64,000 nt of DNA from CAYJDG01 sp964368875 (GCA_964368875.1 CAYJDG010000005.1:8071-72070), one strand, 5' to 3'; positions 1 to 8,449 are shown, numbered from the stretch's first letter. The notes: a model not told the origin generated them from the sequence alone. Made by a program: numbers and translations.

Positions 1-192
1 AACAAAGACCTGAAAGAGCGTCTGGTTGCTGAAACCAAACACGCAAGTGAAGCTTATAAAGTGGCCTCAACTCCATCTTTCGTTATCAACGACGGCAAGA
101 AAACCGTAGTCGGTCATCAGCCGCTCGACTTCTTTGAAAAAGCCTTTGATGAAGTTAGCCCGCCGACCGCAGCTCCGGCAGCCGGACAATAA
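1..192 (+). CDS. DsbA-family thioredoxin-fold protein, C-terminal end (partial)
   Basis: The reading frame is open from the first base and ends with TAA at 190-192, so only the last 63 residues are visible. The segment STPSFVIN is the cis-proline loop typical of thioredoxin-fold oxidoreductases of the DsbA/Com1 type, followed by a short helix and an Ala/Pro-rich tail. The N-terminal CXXC motif and signal peptide would lie upstream of the window, so redox activity cannot be confirmed here. The stop lies 43 bp before smc on the same strand, an order that suggests co-transcription. A periplasmic thiol oxidase or isomerase is the likely role, by inference from the fold. Confidence 0.7.
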   Translation, partial: NKDLKERLVAETKHASEAYKVASTPSFVINDGKKTVVGHQPLDFFEKAFDEVSPPTAAPAAGQ

Positions 193-235
193 GCAGTCGG
201 TTTTTACGCAGACATAAAATTATACAGGGACTTCG

Positions 236-3200
236 ATGATCAACTTCCAAAGACTGCGCCTGCACGGTTTCAAATCCTTCGTGGAGCGCACCGAACTGGA
301 TATCGGCTCCGGCATGACCGGCATCGTCGGCCCGAACGGCTGCGGTAAGTCGAACCTTGTCGAAGCACTCAGCTGGGTGATGGGTGAAAACTCAGCCAAG
401 CGTCTGCGCGGCTCGGAAATGGAAGACGTAATCTTCGCCGGAACCGAGGGCCGCCCGGCCCGCAACTCTGCCGAAGTCTGCGTCGTTCTCGATAACACCA
501 CGCGTAAAGCCCCGGCCATTTTCAACAACTCGGATGAAATCGAAGTCATCCGCCGTATTGAGCGCGATATGGGTTCAAGCTACTACGTAAACGGCAAGTC
601 TGTCCGTGCGCGTGACGTGCAGATGCTCTTCGCTGACATGGCGATTGGCGCGCACTCGATGGCGATTGTCTCGCAGAACCGCATCACGGCTGTTATCAAC
701 GCCAAGCCTGCCGAACGCCGTCAGATTCTTGAAGAAGCCGCTGGTGTCTCCGGCCTTTACGTCCGCCGCCATGAAGCCGAACTGCGCCTTCGTGCAGCTG
801 ATGCCAACCTTGAGCGTTTACAGGACATTCTCGTCAATCTCGAAAGCCAGCTCGACAGCCTCAAGCGTCAAAGCCGTCAGGCGACACGTTATAAAAATAT
901 CTCCGGCGACATCCGCTCGCTCGAAACCATGCTCGCGCTCGCCGAATGGCTGCTGGCGCAGGAAGCACAGGCAAAAGCCCAATCCGATTTCACCACCGCC
1001 GAAGCTCTGGTCGGTGAACGCATGGGCACTGTGGCCCAGTTGACCCGGACGCAACTCACGCAAGCCGAAGATATTCCGCCGTTGCGCGAAAAACAGGCTG
1101 AAACCGCCGCCGCATGGCAGGTTCAGAATTTTGAAATGCAGCGCCTCGACGATGAAGAGAAGCGCATCACCTCGCAACTCGACGAAGCGAAAGCCACGCT
1201 GGCGCAAATCGCGTCTGACCGCGCGCATGAGCAACAAACCTCCGATGAAAACGCCCGCACCCTTGAGCGCATCGCACAGGAAGAAGCTGAACTCAAAACC
1301 ACGGAAGATTCCGAAGGCGAGATGCAGCGCCTCAATTCCGACCGTGACGAAAAAGAACAGAACGTAACTGCCCTGCAAAACGTTTATCAGGCAGCCCTCG
1401 AACAAGCTGCAACCATCCGCGCCAGCCGCTCGACCCTGCTTAACCAACTGAATCAGGATGAGAACCGCCTGGCCTCGATCCAGACGCGCCTCGCCGGATT
1501 GCAAACCCAGATCGCCCAGAAGAAAGCCGAACGCGATGCCGCGTCTCCGGTTGAAGGTCTGACCGCTGAAATTTCCGCGCTCGAAGCTGATCTGCAGGCT
1601 AAAAAAGATGCCGAGCAAGCCTCGCGCACCGCCCTTGAAGCGGCCCAGCATGCGCTGGATGATACCCGCGGCGCGGTGCAAACCTCCCGTGAGACGGTTT
1701 CTAAAATTCAAGCCGAAATCAATGCCCTCGACTCCGTTCTTAAGGCAGAAACTCAAGAAGGCTTCCGCCCGGTTCTTGAAGACGTTAAGGCTGACGAAGG
1801 CTTTGAAGCGGCTCTGTCCAAGGCGCTTGGCGATACCCTGATGGCCTCGACCGAAGCCAACGCACCGATGATCTGGTCTGACAAAGGCGCCGCCGTTTCG
1901 GCTCCCGCCTTCCCGGCCAATGTCAAAGCCCTCCTGCCACACATCAAGGCACCGCAGGAACTCCACCTCGCCCTCAGCTTCATCGGCTATGTCGAGAACG
2001 ATGCCGATGGCGATGCCGCAGCTGTCCAGTTGCAACCCGGCCAATCGATTGTGTCGCAAGCTGGTGCCTACTGGCGTTGGGATGGTCTGTACATCCGTGC
2101 CAAGGCCGTTGACCGCACCGCTGTCCGCCTGAAAAACAAAAACCGTCACGCCGAACTGCAACAGCAGCTCGCTCCGGCCCAGGCCGAGCATGCGGCAGCG
2201 CAGGAAAAATTCAATCTCGCGCAAACCACTCTGAACGAAGCGCGTCAGACGGTTCAGACATCTGAGCAAGAAGCCCGCCTCGCCGACCGCACGCTCAACA
2301 ACAAACGTGTCGATCTGCAACGCGCCGTTGAGAAGAAATCCGCTGGCGAAGCTGAACTCGTCAAATCAGAAGAGGCGCTTAGCCTGCTGAATGATGATGC
2401 GGCCCGTTTACAAGCTGCCATCGACACCCATAAAACTTCGCTTCAATCCTTCGATGAAGCCTCGCTCGAGCGCCAGACGGCCCTAGTCGAAGAACATCGC
2501 GCCGCCCTGCAGGAAGCCCAGGATGCCCTGCGCGAAGCCGCGACTGCACTGCAAATCTATCAGCAAACCATCAGCCGCAGGAATGCGCGGATGCATGCGA
2601 TTGCCGATGAGCGCGTCAATCTGAACAACCGCTCGATCCGCGCTGCAGAGCGCCTCAAACAGCTTGCCGAGCGCGAAGTTGAAATGCAGGGCCGACATGA
2701 TGCGCTTAAAAACCGTCCGGGCGAAATCCTCGCCGCGCGTCAGGCTCTTTTGAACAATCTGACCGAACTTGAAAACCTCAAGAACATCGCCGCCGACAAA
2801 CTGACTTTCGCCGAGAACGAACTCAACCTGACCAACAAGGCGCTCAAAGACGCCGAGAACGCCCTGATGGAAGTGCGCGAAAGCCGCGCCCATGCACAGG
2901 CGATGATCGAAGCCGCCGCTGGCAGCATCGAAGTCCTGACCCAGTCGGTTCAGGATCAGTTCGCTATGTCGCCATCTGAACTTTGGGATCAGGCCGAACT
3001 GACCAAAGAAAAAATCACTGAAGAGCCGCTTGATAAGATGCGCGGCAAGCGTGACCGCCTGATCCGTGAACGCGACAACATGGGCCCGGTCAACCTCCGC
3101 GCCGATGTCGAAGCGCAGGAAATCGAACAGCAACTCGCGAAACTCACACAGGAACGCGCTGACCTGACCCAGGCGATTGCCGAACTGCGCGAAGGCATCA

Positions 3201-3709
3201 ACAAACTGAACAAAGAAGCTCGCGAGCGTCTGCTTGAGGCATTCAACACTGTGAACGCACACTTCCAGACGCTCTTCACCCGCCTCTTCGGCGGTGGCTC
3301 GGCGCATCTGGCGTTCATTGAATCCGATGATCCGCTTGAAGCTGCGCTTGAAATTTACGCGCAACCACCGGGCAAATCGCTCCAGTCGCTCTCCCTGCTT
3401 TCGGGTGGTGAGAAGACTCTCGCGTCGACTGCACTCATATTCGCCATGTTCCTCACCAACCCGGCCCCGATCTGCGTCCTTGACGAGATTGACGCGCCGC
3501 TCGATGACGCGAACGTCGACCGTGTCTGCACACTGCTGGAAGAAATCGCCGCGCAGTCCAAGACACGTTTCCTCATGATCACCCACCATCGCCTGACGAT
3601 GGCCAAGATGAATCGCCTCTACGGCGTCACCATGGCCGAGCGCGGCGTCTCACAACTGGTGTCAGTCGATCTGCAGGGTAAACTCGATTTTCTGGAAGCC
3701 GCTGAGTAA
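236..3709 (+). CDS. smc: Chromosome segregation protein SMC
   Basis: This 1157-residue protein has the full SMC plan. The N-terminal ATPase half carries Walker A GPNGCGKSN at residues 32-40. Long Ala/Glu/Arg/Gln-rich coiled coils flank a hinge at roughly residues 500-630. The C-terminal half carries the ABC signature LSGGEK at 1055-1060 and Walker B ICVLDEID at 1079-1086. The SMC dimer works with ScpA/ScpB to load at the origin and organise newly replicated chromosomes; scpAB are not in this window. The ATG at 236 is preceded by a CAGGGA ribosome-binding sequence. The stop lies only 3 bp from the end of the convergent gene at 3713. A fragment of the smc 3' end recurs at 5714-5769. Confidence 0.97.
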   Translation: MINFQRLRLHGFKSFVERTELDIGSGMTGIVGPNGCGKSNLVEALSWVMGENSAKRLRGSEMEDVIFAGTEGRPARNSAEVCVVLDNTTRKAPAIFNNSDEIEVIRRIERDMGSSYYVNGKSVRARDVQMLFADMAIGAHSMAIVSQNRITAVINAKPAERRQILEEAAGVSGLYVRRHEAELRLRAADANLERLQDILVNLESQLDSLKRQSRQATRYKNISGDIRSLETMLALAEWLLAQEAQAKAQSDFTTAEALVGERMGTVAQLTRTQLTQAEDIPPLREKQAETAAAWQVQNFEMQRLDDEEKRITSQLDEAKATLAQIASDRAHEQQTSDENARTLERIAQEEAELKTTEDSEGEMQRLNSDRDEKEQNVTALQNVYQAALEQAATIRASRSTLLNQLNQDENRLASIQTRLAGLQTQIAQKKAERDAASPVEGLTAEISALEADLQAKKDAEQASRTALEAAQHALDDTRGAVQTSRETVSKIQAEINALDSVLKAETQEGFRPVLEDVKADEGFEAALSKALGDTLMASTEANAPMIWSDKGAAVSAPAFPANVKALLPHIKAPQELHLALSFIGYVENDADGDAAAVQLQPGQSIVSQAGAYWRWDGLYIRAKAVDRTAVRLKNKNRHAELQQQLAPAQAEHAAAQEKFNLAQTTLNEARQTVQTSEQEARLADRTLNNKRVDLQRAVEKKSAGEAELVKSEEALSLLNDDAARLQAAIDTHKTSLQSFDEASLERQTALVEEHRAALQEAQDALREAATALQIYQQTISRRNARMHAIADERVNLNNRSIRAAERLKQLAEREVEMQGRHDALKNRPGEILAARQALLNNLTELENLKNIAADKLTFAENELNLTNKALKDAENALMEVRESRAHAQAMIEAAAGSIEVLTQSVQDQFAMSPSELWDQAELTKEKITEEPLDKMRGKRDRLIRERDNMGPVNLRADVEAQEIEQQLAKLTQERADLTQAIAELREGINKLNKEARERLLEAFNTVNAHFQTLFTRLFGGGSAHLAFIESDDPLEAALEIYAQPPGKSLQSLSLLSGGEKTLASTALIFAMFLTNPAPICVLDEIDAPLDDANVDRVCTLLEEIAAQSKTRFLMITHHRLTMAKMNRLYGVTMAERGVSQLVSVDLQGKLDFLEAAE

Positions 3710-3712
3710 TAC

Positions 3713-4600
3713 TCAAGGTCGCGGCGCGGAGGCTGCAGCCTCTGTGCTTGGGGATTTGTTCCGCTTGCCGATATAATCGTTCAGCCTCTCTCCAGCCCTC
3801 ACAGCGAAATCATAAATCTCCGTTGCGGTCATACCCTTGCCATACGGCACGGCGGCCGTCACATTCGAGGCTAGAAGGCTCACCAGTTTATTATAGTGGT
3901 TCAACTGTTCTTTGTTCTGATTGCCCCAATGAACGAACCCATCCGTTGCAACCTCCAGCTCTTTAAGCTGTGACAACGCGGGCCCGGCGGCGGCATGACT
4001 GAGCGTAGCTCGTTCTGCCTCAATCATTTCTGGCGCAACCCGCGTTCTCAAGACAACTTCCGACATATCATTCGCGCCATCCGGTTGCATACCGATATAA
4101 TGCAAAGCCGCCTGCATGCGACTTAAACGAATGTAATTCTCGACCGGGTCTGCGACAGGATGATCGCGGTCATACTCATAGGTATTCCATGCGGTCTCGC
4201 GGATCAGCGTGACCAGTTGCTCAGGAGTCGTTTCAAACAAATGCGCCTCTTGAGGATTATTCCTGATCCGCAAGAACGCATGGATCAAATATTCGAATTT
4301 CCGGCTCAGCCAGACTTCATTGACCGCACGCCGATAATACATCTGCGCTTCCTCACGAAACTCCGCCCTGCGCTTCTCCAACTCCGGGTCGGCCTTTTCC
4401 TCCACCGCAGCAGGTGCTGCCGGGGCGGAAGCCTGCGCCAATACTTGCGTTGCCACATGGGCTGATGAAGCGGCGGGCGTGGCGAGCGGTGATTTTACTG
4501 GCTGGGACGGAGGCTCGTCTGGTTTACTGACCAGCATGAAATATCCGATCAGCAACCCAGCAGCACCACCTGAGATAATGACTTGGGTACGAGAAGGCAT
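3713..4600 (-). CDS. Membrane-anchored protein of unknown function (first of a tandem pair)
   Basis: I do not recognise this 295-residue protein. It starts with a short basic segment and one hydrophobic helix (about residues 6-24), then a Pro/Ala-rich linker (about 26-70) and a mostly helical domain, so it is probably anchored in the inner membrane with the domain in the periplasm. The domain shares a loose pattern with the neighbouring protein at 4618-5607: KF..L, then NP or DP followed by E/Q and A, and later PDG with ND or AD. This suggests two distant paralogues, which is inference from eye alignment. The pair runs against smc and atpI and sits between smc and a partial copy of the smc 3' end, suggesting later insertion. 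Confidence 0.6.
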   Translation of the reverse strand: MPSRTQVIISGGAAGLLIGYFMLVSKPDEPPSQPVKSPLATPAASSAHVATQVLAQASAPAAPAAVEEKADPELEKRRAEFREEAQMYYRRAVNEVWLSRKFEYLIHAFLRIRNNPQEAHLFETTPEQLVTLIRETAWNTYEYDRDHPVADPVENYIRLSRMQAALHYIGMQPDGANDMSEVVLRTRVAPEMIEAERATLSHAAAGPALSQLKELEVATDGFVHWGNQNKEQLNHYNKLVSLLASNVTAAVPYGKGMTATEIYDFAVRAGERLNDYIGKRNKSPSTEAAASAPRP

Positions 4601-4617
4601 GATTAGGTTCTCTTAAT

Positions 4618-5607
4618 TTATCTCAGTACCGGGATTTGATCTGTTTTGGCTGACTGAGTAGAACAACCCTCACGCGCTATTTTTGCAAAGGCATCCTTAT
4701 GTCTGTTCAATGCTCCCTCGCTGGAATTTTTCAGACTGACCCACTCGCGGCGGCTGGTAAAACCTAACTCTGCCCAGTCCGGTCTACTTTTGCCCAGCTC
4801 AGAGTAAGCGTTTCCGCTACCTGCATATGTCATGATCTCAAGGTATACCCAGTATTCTTCAAGCTTATCAACATTCGGTGGGCCGTCTACCGGCATAGCT
4901 TTGAGCCGTCCTATCGCCTCAGGAAGAGCATCGATAGTGAGCTTTGCGATCACTCTTTGTAACATCGCTTTATCATACCCGCCGATGGCATACCCTTGTT
5001 CAATATCCGCAGTACCGTCCGGCTTGATGACAAGGTTCGTCATGCTCCACCGCAAATCATGAATATCCTGCACCAAACGTAAAGCACTCACAGGCATGAC
5101 CCCGCGAATATTCTCGGTCTGGTCCAACATCTGAATGAGGCTATGAGGATAACGTGCTCGCAAAGAGCTAAAGGCAAGGTGAGCCGAATTTTGTAAGTCC
5201 TGCTGATACTGAGCGCGCGTGATGTTCAGAGCTGCGTACTCCGGATCCTTCGCTTCATATAAAGAATTGGCAAGACGCGTAAACTTTACGACAGGGTCGT
5301 TTTCACTTTGCGCCTGCCGGTAATTCATTTCTCTGATCAGGGCGCTCGTATCGTTCTGATCCGACACCGGGCACAACTTCTCTGCAGCGGGACGAGGCGC
5401 TGCAGTCTTGGTCTCTGTCTCCTGCCATATAATGGTCTTGGACGGCTGTGAAGCGCTTTGAGTGAAAGGCACAGATGCAGACACGGGAACAGGAGCCTGG
5501 CGCTCACCAGGCAGAGGGCTCTTATCGTTATCCCATGAGAATACGGCAAACAGCGCAGATAGCGCAGTTGCAGATAAAAGAGCAGGCACGGTCAGCTTTT
5601 TAGCCAT
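4618..5607 (-). CDS. Membrane-anchored or secreted protein of unknown function (second of a tandem pair)
   Basis: This 329-residue protein is not recognised. It begins MAKK followed by a hydrophobic stretch (about residues 8-24), consistent with a signal anchor, then a Ser/Pro/Thr-rich linker to about residue 90 and a helical domain. Two Cys residues (near residue 93 and in the tail EGCSTQ) could form a disulphide in the periplasm. It is transcribed first, with 17 bp to the downstream gene at 3713-4600, so the two are likely one operon. The resemblance between the two (KF..L, DPE.A, PDG.AD) suggests an old duplication. No catalytic motif is visible. Confidence 0.6.
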   Translation of the reverse strand: MAKKLTVPALLSATALSALFAVFSWDNDKSPLPGERQAPVPVSASVPFTQSASQPSKTIIWQETETKTAAPRPAAEKLCPVSDQNDTSALIREMNYRQAQSENDPVVKFTRLANSLYEAKDPEYAALNITRAQYQQDLQNSAHLAFSSLRARYPHSLIQMLDQTENIRGVMPVSALRLVQDIHDLRWSMTNLVIKPDGTADIEQGYAIGGYDKAMLQRVIAKLTIDALPEAIGRLKAMPVDGPPNVDKLEEYWVYLEIMTYAGSGNAYSELGKSRPDWAELGFTSRREWVSLKNSSEGALNRHKDAFAKIAREGCSTQSAKTDQIPVLR

Positions 5608-5713
5608 GCATATTAATTTACATATTTACCATCAAACTGCAAGCTTATCGGCGAAATACTTGCAACGACAGCAGTTAAGGATGAAGAGAAGACATTCAAG
5701 ACTCCGGCTCGAT

Positions 5714-5769
5714 ATGATCACCCACCATAGCCTGACGATGGCCAATTCCTCGAAGCTGCCGAGTAATAC
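5714..5769 (+). pseudogene. Remnant of the smc 3' end
   Basis: Bases 5714-5745 match smc 3575-3606 with one mismatch in 32 and still encode MITHHSLTMA (smc has MITHHRLTMA). Bases 5746-5769 match smc 3689-3712 at 20 of 24 positions and include the same codons for LEAAE and the TAA stop. The 82 bp of smc between these blocks is missing, so the copy is internally deleted and frame-shifted. It precedes atpI in the position where the true smc end would be expected if smc and the atp operon had once been adjacent. Confidence 0.85.
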
Positions 5770-5785
5770 GGAAATTAAAGCTGAT

Positions 5786-5815
5786 TTGAATTTCTAGACT
5801 TCTCGCCACTATGCC
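5786..5815 (+). promoter_or_regulatory. Possible atp operon promoter
   Basis: TTGAAT at 5786-5791 and TATGCC at 5810-5815 are 18 bp apart, placing a start about 9 bases before the atpI ATG. The -10 match is weak. The call rests on position and a good -35 only. Confidence 0.3.
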
Positions 5816-5830
5816 TTTATTCATGCGGGC

Positions 5831-6202
5831 ATGACCGACGACGTGCACGACCTCCAGACCAAAATTCGTACCGCCAGAGGCGAAGGAATCGGCGAATCTC
5901 CCGCCCCGATTCATGCCACGGATGCCAAACCAGAAGACGTGAATAACGGCCTCCGTGCCGGGACCGAACTGGTCGGCTCGATGATCGCGGGCGGCCTGAT
6001 CGGTTATGGCCTCGATAAATGGCTGGAAACAGGCCCGTGGGGCTTCATTATCTGCCTGCTTTTAGGGGTTTTTACGGGCTTCTGGAACGTCTACCGACTT
6101 ATTAACAACATGGGCTCCGCAGTTGGATTTGCGCAGTTGCATAAAGAGGCAAAACCCGCTAAAGAAGCGCAGGTTTTTAAAGGAACTTCTGAAGAGGATT
6201 AA
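5831..6202 (+). CDS. atpI: ATP synthase protein I
   Basis: This 123-residue protein has a hydrophilic N-terminus and two membrane helices (about residues 50-70 and 75-95) joined by a short loop. The segment GYGLDKWLETGPWGF fits the AtpI/gene-1 family, whose members help assemble the c-ring and may carry Mg2+. It leads the Fo cluster atpI-B-E-F'-F, the usual alphaproteobacterial order. Its stop lies 2 bp before the GTG of atpB, and the atpB ribosome-binding sequence GAAGAGGA lies inside its last codons, which suggests translational coupling. Confidence 0.9.
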   Translation: MTDDVHDLQTKIRTARGEGIGESPAPIHATDAKPEDVNNGLRAGTELVGSMIAGGLIGYGLDKWLETGPWGFIICLLLGVFTGFWNVYRLINNMGSAVGFAQLHKEAKPAKEAQVFKGTSEED

Positions 6203-6204
6203 AA

Positions 6205-6951
6205 GTGGCCAATCCACTCCACCAGTTCGAAATCGTACCGCTGATGAATATCCCGGTTGGCGGTCTCAATTTCGCGTTTACCAATTCATCCTTATGGATG
6301 GTCATTGCCGTTGCCGTTTCAATCATTGGGTTTTCGATCGCCACCGCCCCCCGCGCCCTCGTGCCGGGCCGGATGCAGGCCTTCTCGGAAATGATGTACG
6401 AATTTATCGGCAACATGATCCGCGAAAACATCGGCCCACATGGCCGCCAGTATTTCCCCCTCGTGTTCAGCGTCTTCGTCATGGTGTTCATGGGTAACGC
6501 GCTCGGCATGCTGCCATACGCATTTACGTTCACCAGCCACCTGGTTGTCACAGCGGCGCTCGCGCTTCTGATTTTCCTGATGGTCTGCGCCCTTGGCATC
6601 GCCCGTCACGGCACGCACTTCTTCTCGCTGTTCCTGCCGCCGGGCGTGCCGCTGATCATGACTCCGCTGATCATCCCAATCGAAGTCATCTCCTTCATGA
6701 TCCGTCCGGTCACGCTCTCTGTGCGTCTGTTCGCCAACATGATGGCCGGTCACATCCTGATGAAAGTTATCGCTGGCTTTGCGGTCGCATTCCTCAGCAT
6801 GGGTGCCGCGGGTTACGCGCTCGGCATTCTGCCGACCCTGTTCAACGTCGTTTTGATCGGCTTTGAATTGATGATCGCGTTCCTGCAGGCTTATGTGTTC
6901 ACCATCCTGACCTGCATTTATCTTAAGGACACGGTCGAACTGGACCACTAG
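6205..6951 (+). CDS. atpB: F1Fo ATP synthase subunit a
   Basis: This 248-residue membrane protein forms the proton half-channels against the c-ring. The essential Arg lies in the fourth helix segment SVRLFANMMAGH, a hallmark of the family, and the last helix carries a conserved Glu/Gln region (FLQAYVFTILTCIYL). The start is GTG at 6205; a GAAGAGGA sequence lies just upstream and the N-terminus MANPLHQFEIVPL is typical of alphaproteobacterial subunit a. The gene is followed by a 63-bp spacer with a small hairpin before atpE. Confidence 0.97.
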   Translation: MANPLHQFEIVPLMNIPVGGLNFAFTNSSLWMVIAVAVSIIGFSIATAPRALVPGRMQAFSEMMYEFIGNMIRENIGPHGRQYFPLVFSVFVMVFMGNALGMLPYAFTFTSHLVVTAALALLIFLMVCALGIARHGTHFFSLFLPPGVPLIMTPLIIPIEVISFMIRPVTLSVRLFANMMAGHILMKVIAGFAVAFLSMGAAGYALGILPTLFNVVLIGFELMIAFLQAYVFTILTCIYLKDTVELDH

Positions 6952-6955
6952 AAAT

Positions 6956-6969
6956 TCCGGGAAACCGGA
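6956..6969 (+). promoter_or_regulatory. Short hairpin with GAAA tetraloop between atpB and atpE
   Basis: The arms TCCGG (6956-6960) and CCGGA (6965-6969) enclose GAAA, a GNRA-type loop. No U-run follows, so this is unlikely to be a terminator. It may mark a processing or stability point that helps the c subunit to be made in excess, which is inference. Confidence 0.35.
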
Positions 6970-7014
6970 TAAAAGAACTACTGAAACATAAACTCTAAAA
7001 AAGGACTAAAAACT

Positions 7015-7239
7015 ATGGAACTCGAAGCAGTAAAACTCCTCGCTGGAGCGATTGCCCTCCTCCCACTTCTCGGTGTCGGTATCGGCCTCGGTCTGATTTT
7101 CGCTTCCTACAACGAAGCCGTCGGTCGTAACCCGGGCGCAGCTGAACTCCTCGATAAGAAGTTCTTCCTGACCTTCGCCCTGACCGAAGCCCTTGCGATT
7201 TTCGCACTGCTCGTTTCGTTCTACCTCGTCTTCGCGTAA
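7015..7239 (+). CDS. atpE: F1Fo ATP synthase subunit c
   Basis: This 74-residue proteolipid has two helices joined by the polar loop RNP at residues 38-40. The proton-carrying carboxylate is Glu58 within LTEALAIFALLVSF. The first helix has the Gly-rich packing GVGIGLGLIFA used for tight c-ring contacts. There is no Na+-binding signature such as paired Gln/Glu with Thr/Ser, so protons are the probable coupling ion. A purine-rich AAAAAAGGAC sequence precedes the ATG. The gene lies between atpB and the two b-type stalk genes. Confidence 0.97.
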   Translation: MELEAVKLLAGAIALLPLLGVGIGLGLIFASYNEAVGRNPGAAELLDKKFFLTFALTEALAIFALLVSFYLVFA

Positions 7240-7271
7240 GACTTTTTTATAAAGAGTAAGGAACAGGCTCG

Positions 7272-7853
7272 ATGTCGAACTATATGGGTTTACAACCGGA
7301 ATTGATGACTGAAACTGCGGAAACCGCAGGCGAAGTTCACCATGCGTCCGGTGGCTTGCCACAGTTCGACCCGACCTGGTGGCCGAGCCAGCTTCTCTGG
7401 CTCGCCCTGACCTTTGCTGTCCTGTATTTTGTTTTCAGCCGTTCGACCCTGCCCCGCCTTGGCGGCATTATCGAGAGCCGCGCTTTGCGGATCGAGAATG
7501 ATATGAAAGCGGCGGAAGCCCTTTCTGCGCAGGCCGAACAGGTGAAAGCCGATTACGAACAGGCGCTTAAAAAAGCCTCCGCCTCTGCCTCCGAAACCAT
7601 CAAGGCGACCGATGATGCCGCCAAAGCCAAGCTGACGACGGCGCTTGCTGACTTCCGCACCCGCTTTGACGCAGAAATCGCCGCGACCGAAGCCCGCCTC
7701 GTCAAATCAAGCGCCACTGCGATGCTCGATATGAACAAGATCGCGGCTGAAATCGCAGCGCAGGCCGCCGAGAAAATCGCGGGCATCCCTGCCGATCAAT
7801 CACAGGCCGAAAGCGTCGTTGCGTCGCTGAACGCCAAAGCCAAGGCCGCGTAA
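7272..7853 (+). CDS. atpF': F1Fo ATP synthase subunit b'
   Basis: This 193-residue protein has an N-terminal extension, a single membrane helix after PTWWPSQLLW (about residues 40-58) and a long Ala/Lys/Glu-rich helix. The PTWWPSQL.WL signature and LPR.G.I.E.R segment are typical of the b' form found in alphaproteobacteria and cyanobacteria. It pairs with subunit b as a heterodimeric peripheral stalk. Only 1 bp separates its stop from the atpF start. Confidence 0.93.
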   Translation: MSNYMGLQPELMTETAETAGEVHHASGGLPQFDPTWWPSQLLWLALTFAVLYFVFSRSTLPRLGGIIESRALRIENDMKAAEALSAQAEQVKADYEQALKKASASASETIKATDDAAKAKLTTALADFRTRFDAEIAATEARLVKSSATAMLDMNKIAAEIAAQAAEKIAGIPADQSQAESVVASLNAKAKAA

Positions 7854-7854
7854 C

Positions 7855-8343
7855 ATGACCCAGTTTTTCCAAGACCCTGTTTCATGGATCCTCGTTTCCT
7901 TCGTCATCTTCGTTGGTCTCGCGTTTAAATTTGGCCGCCAGTCGGTCCTGAACAAACTCGATGCCCGCATTGAAACGATCCGCAAGGACATCGCGACTGC
8001 CGAAGCTCTGAAAACCGAAGCCGCCGCCCTGCTGGTTGAATATCAGCGCAAACAAGCCGACGCGCTGAAAGAAGCCGGCAAACTGGTCGACAGCGCCAAA
8101 GAACAGGCGCTGGAGTTGCAACGCCACGCCGAAGCCGAATTCACCGCCACGATGGTTCGCCGCGAAGCGCAAATGAAAGACCGCCTCGTCCGTATGGAAG
8201 AAACCGCCATGGACGACATCCGCCGCTACGCCGCCGAACTGGCCGTATCTGCCACCACCCAAATCATCGCCGAAAAAATGGACGCCAAAACGGCGCAGAA
8301 GCTGGCCGATAGCAGCATCGATAAAATTCGTGATTTGAATTAA
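7855..8343 (+). CDS. atpF: F1Fo ATP synthase subunit b
   Basis: This 162-residue stalk subunit has one N-terminal membrane helix (about residues 8-27, SWILVSFVIFVGLAFKF) and a long charged helix. LDARIETIRKDIATAEALK is the usual start of the b-type stalk helix. It is the last gene of the Fo cluster and is followed by a strong terminator. The F1 genes atpHAGDC are not in this window, as expected for the split operon of alphaproteobacteria. Confidence 0.95.
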   Translation: MTQFFQDPVSWILVSFVIFVGLAFKFGRQSVLNKLDARIETIRKDIATAEALKTEAAALLVEYQRKQADALKEAGKLVDSAKEQALELQRHAEAEFTATMVRREAQMKDRLVRMEETAMDDIRRYAAELAVSATTQIIAEKMDAKTAQKLADSSIDKIRDLN

Positions 8344-8363
8344 GCTTCAGAAATATAGAATTC

Positions 8364-8396
8364 AAAAATCCCGCTCTTAAAGGCGGGATTTTTTTT
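8364..8396 (+). terminator. Rho-independent terminator after atpF
   Basis: The arms AAAAATCCCGC (8364-8374) and GCGGGATTTTT (8383-8393) form a stem with an 8-nt loop and a run of eight T. It closes the atp operon 21 bp after the atpF stop. Confidence 0.9.
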
Positions 8397-8406
8397 ATGA
8401 GCGCCG

Positions 8407-8449
8407 TTGACTTTCAAAGTATGTCCACTATTCTGGACATATGGACATA
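8407..8449 (+). promoter_or_regulatory. ars promoter and ArsR operator overlapping the start codon
   Basis: TTGACT (8407-8412) and TATTCT (8429-8434) with 16-bp spacing form a promoter. A perfect inverted repeat with arms TATGTCCA (8420-8427) and TGGACATA (8434-8441) covers the -10 region and ends on the A of the arsR ATG. A third half-site TGGACATA follows at 8442-8449. The predicted transcription start coincides with the ATG and there is no ribosome-binding sequence, so a leaderless message is likely. ArsR proteins bind such repeats and release them on As(III) binding, which implies autoregulation. Confidence 0.75.

Noticed and set aside
818..2320. 500-residue open frame on the minus strand inside smc
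   Set aside because: It lies wholly opposite smc and reads as low-complexity Gly/Phe/Leu-rich sequence. It is a shadow of smc codon bias.
5462..5797. 111-residue plus-strand frame overlapping the smc remnant
   Set aside because: Its first half is the mirror of the unknown gene at 4618-5607 and its end is the smc fragment; no independent support.
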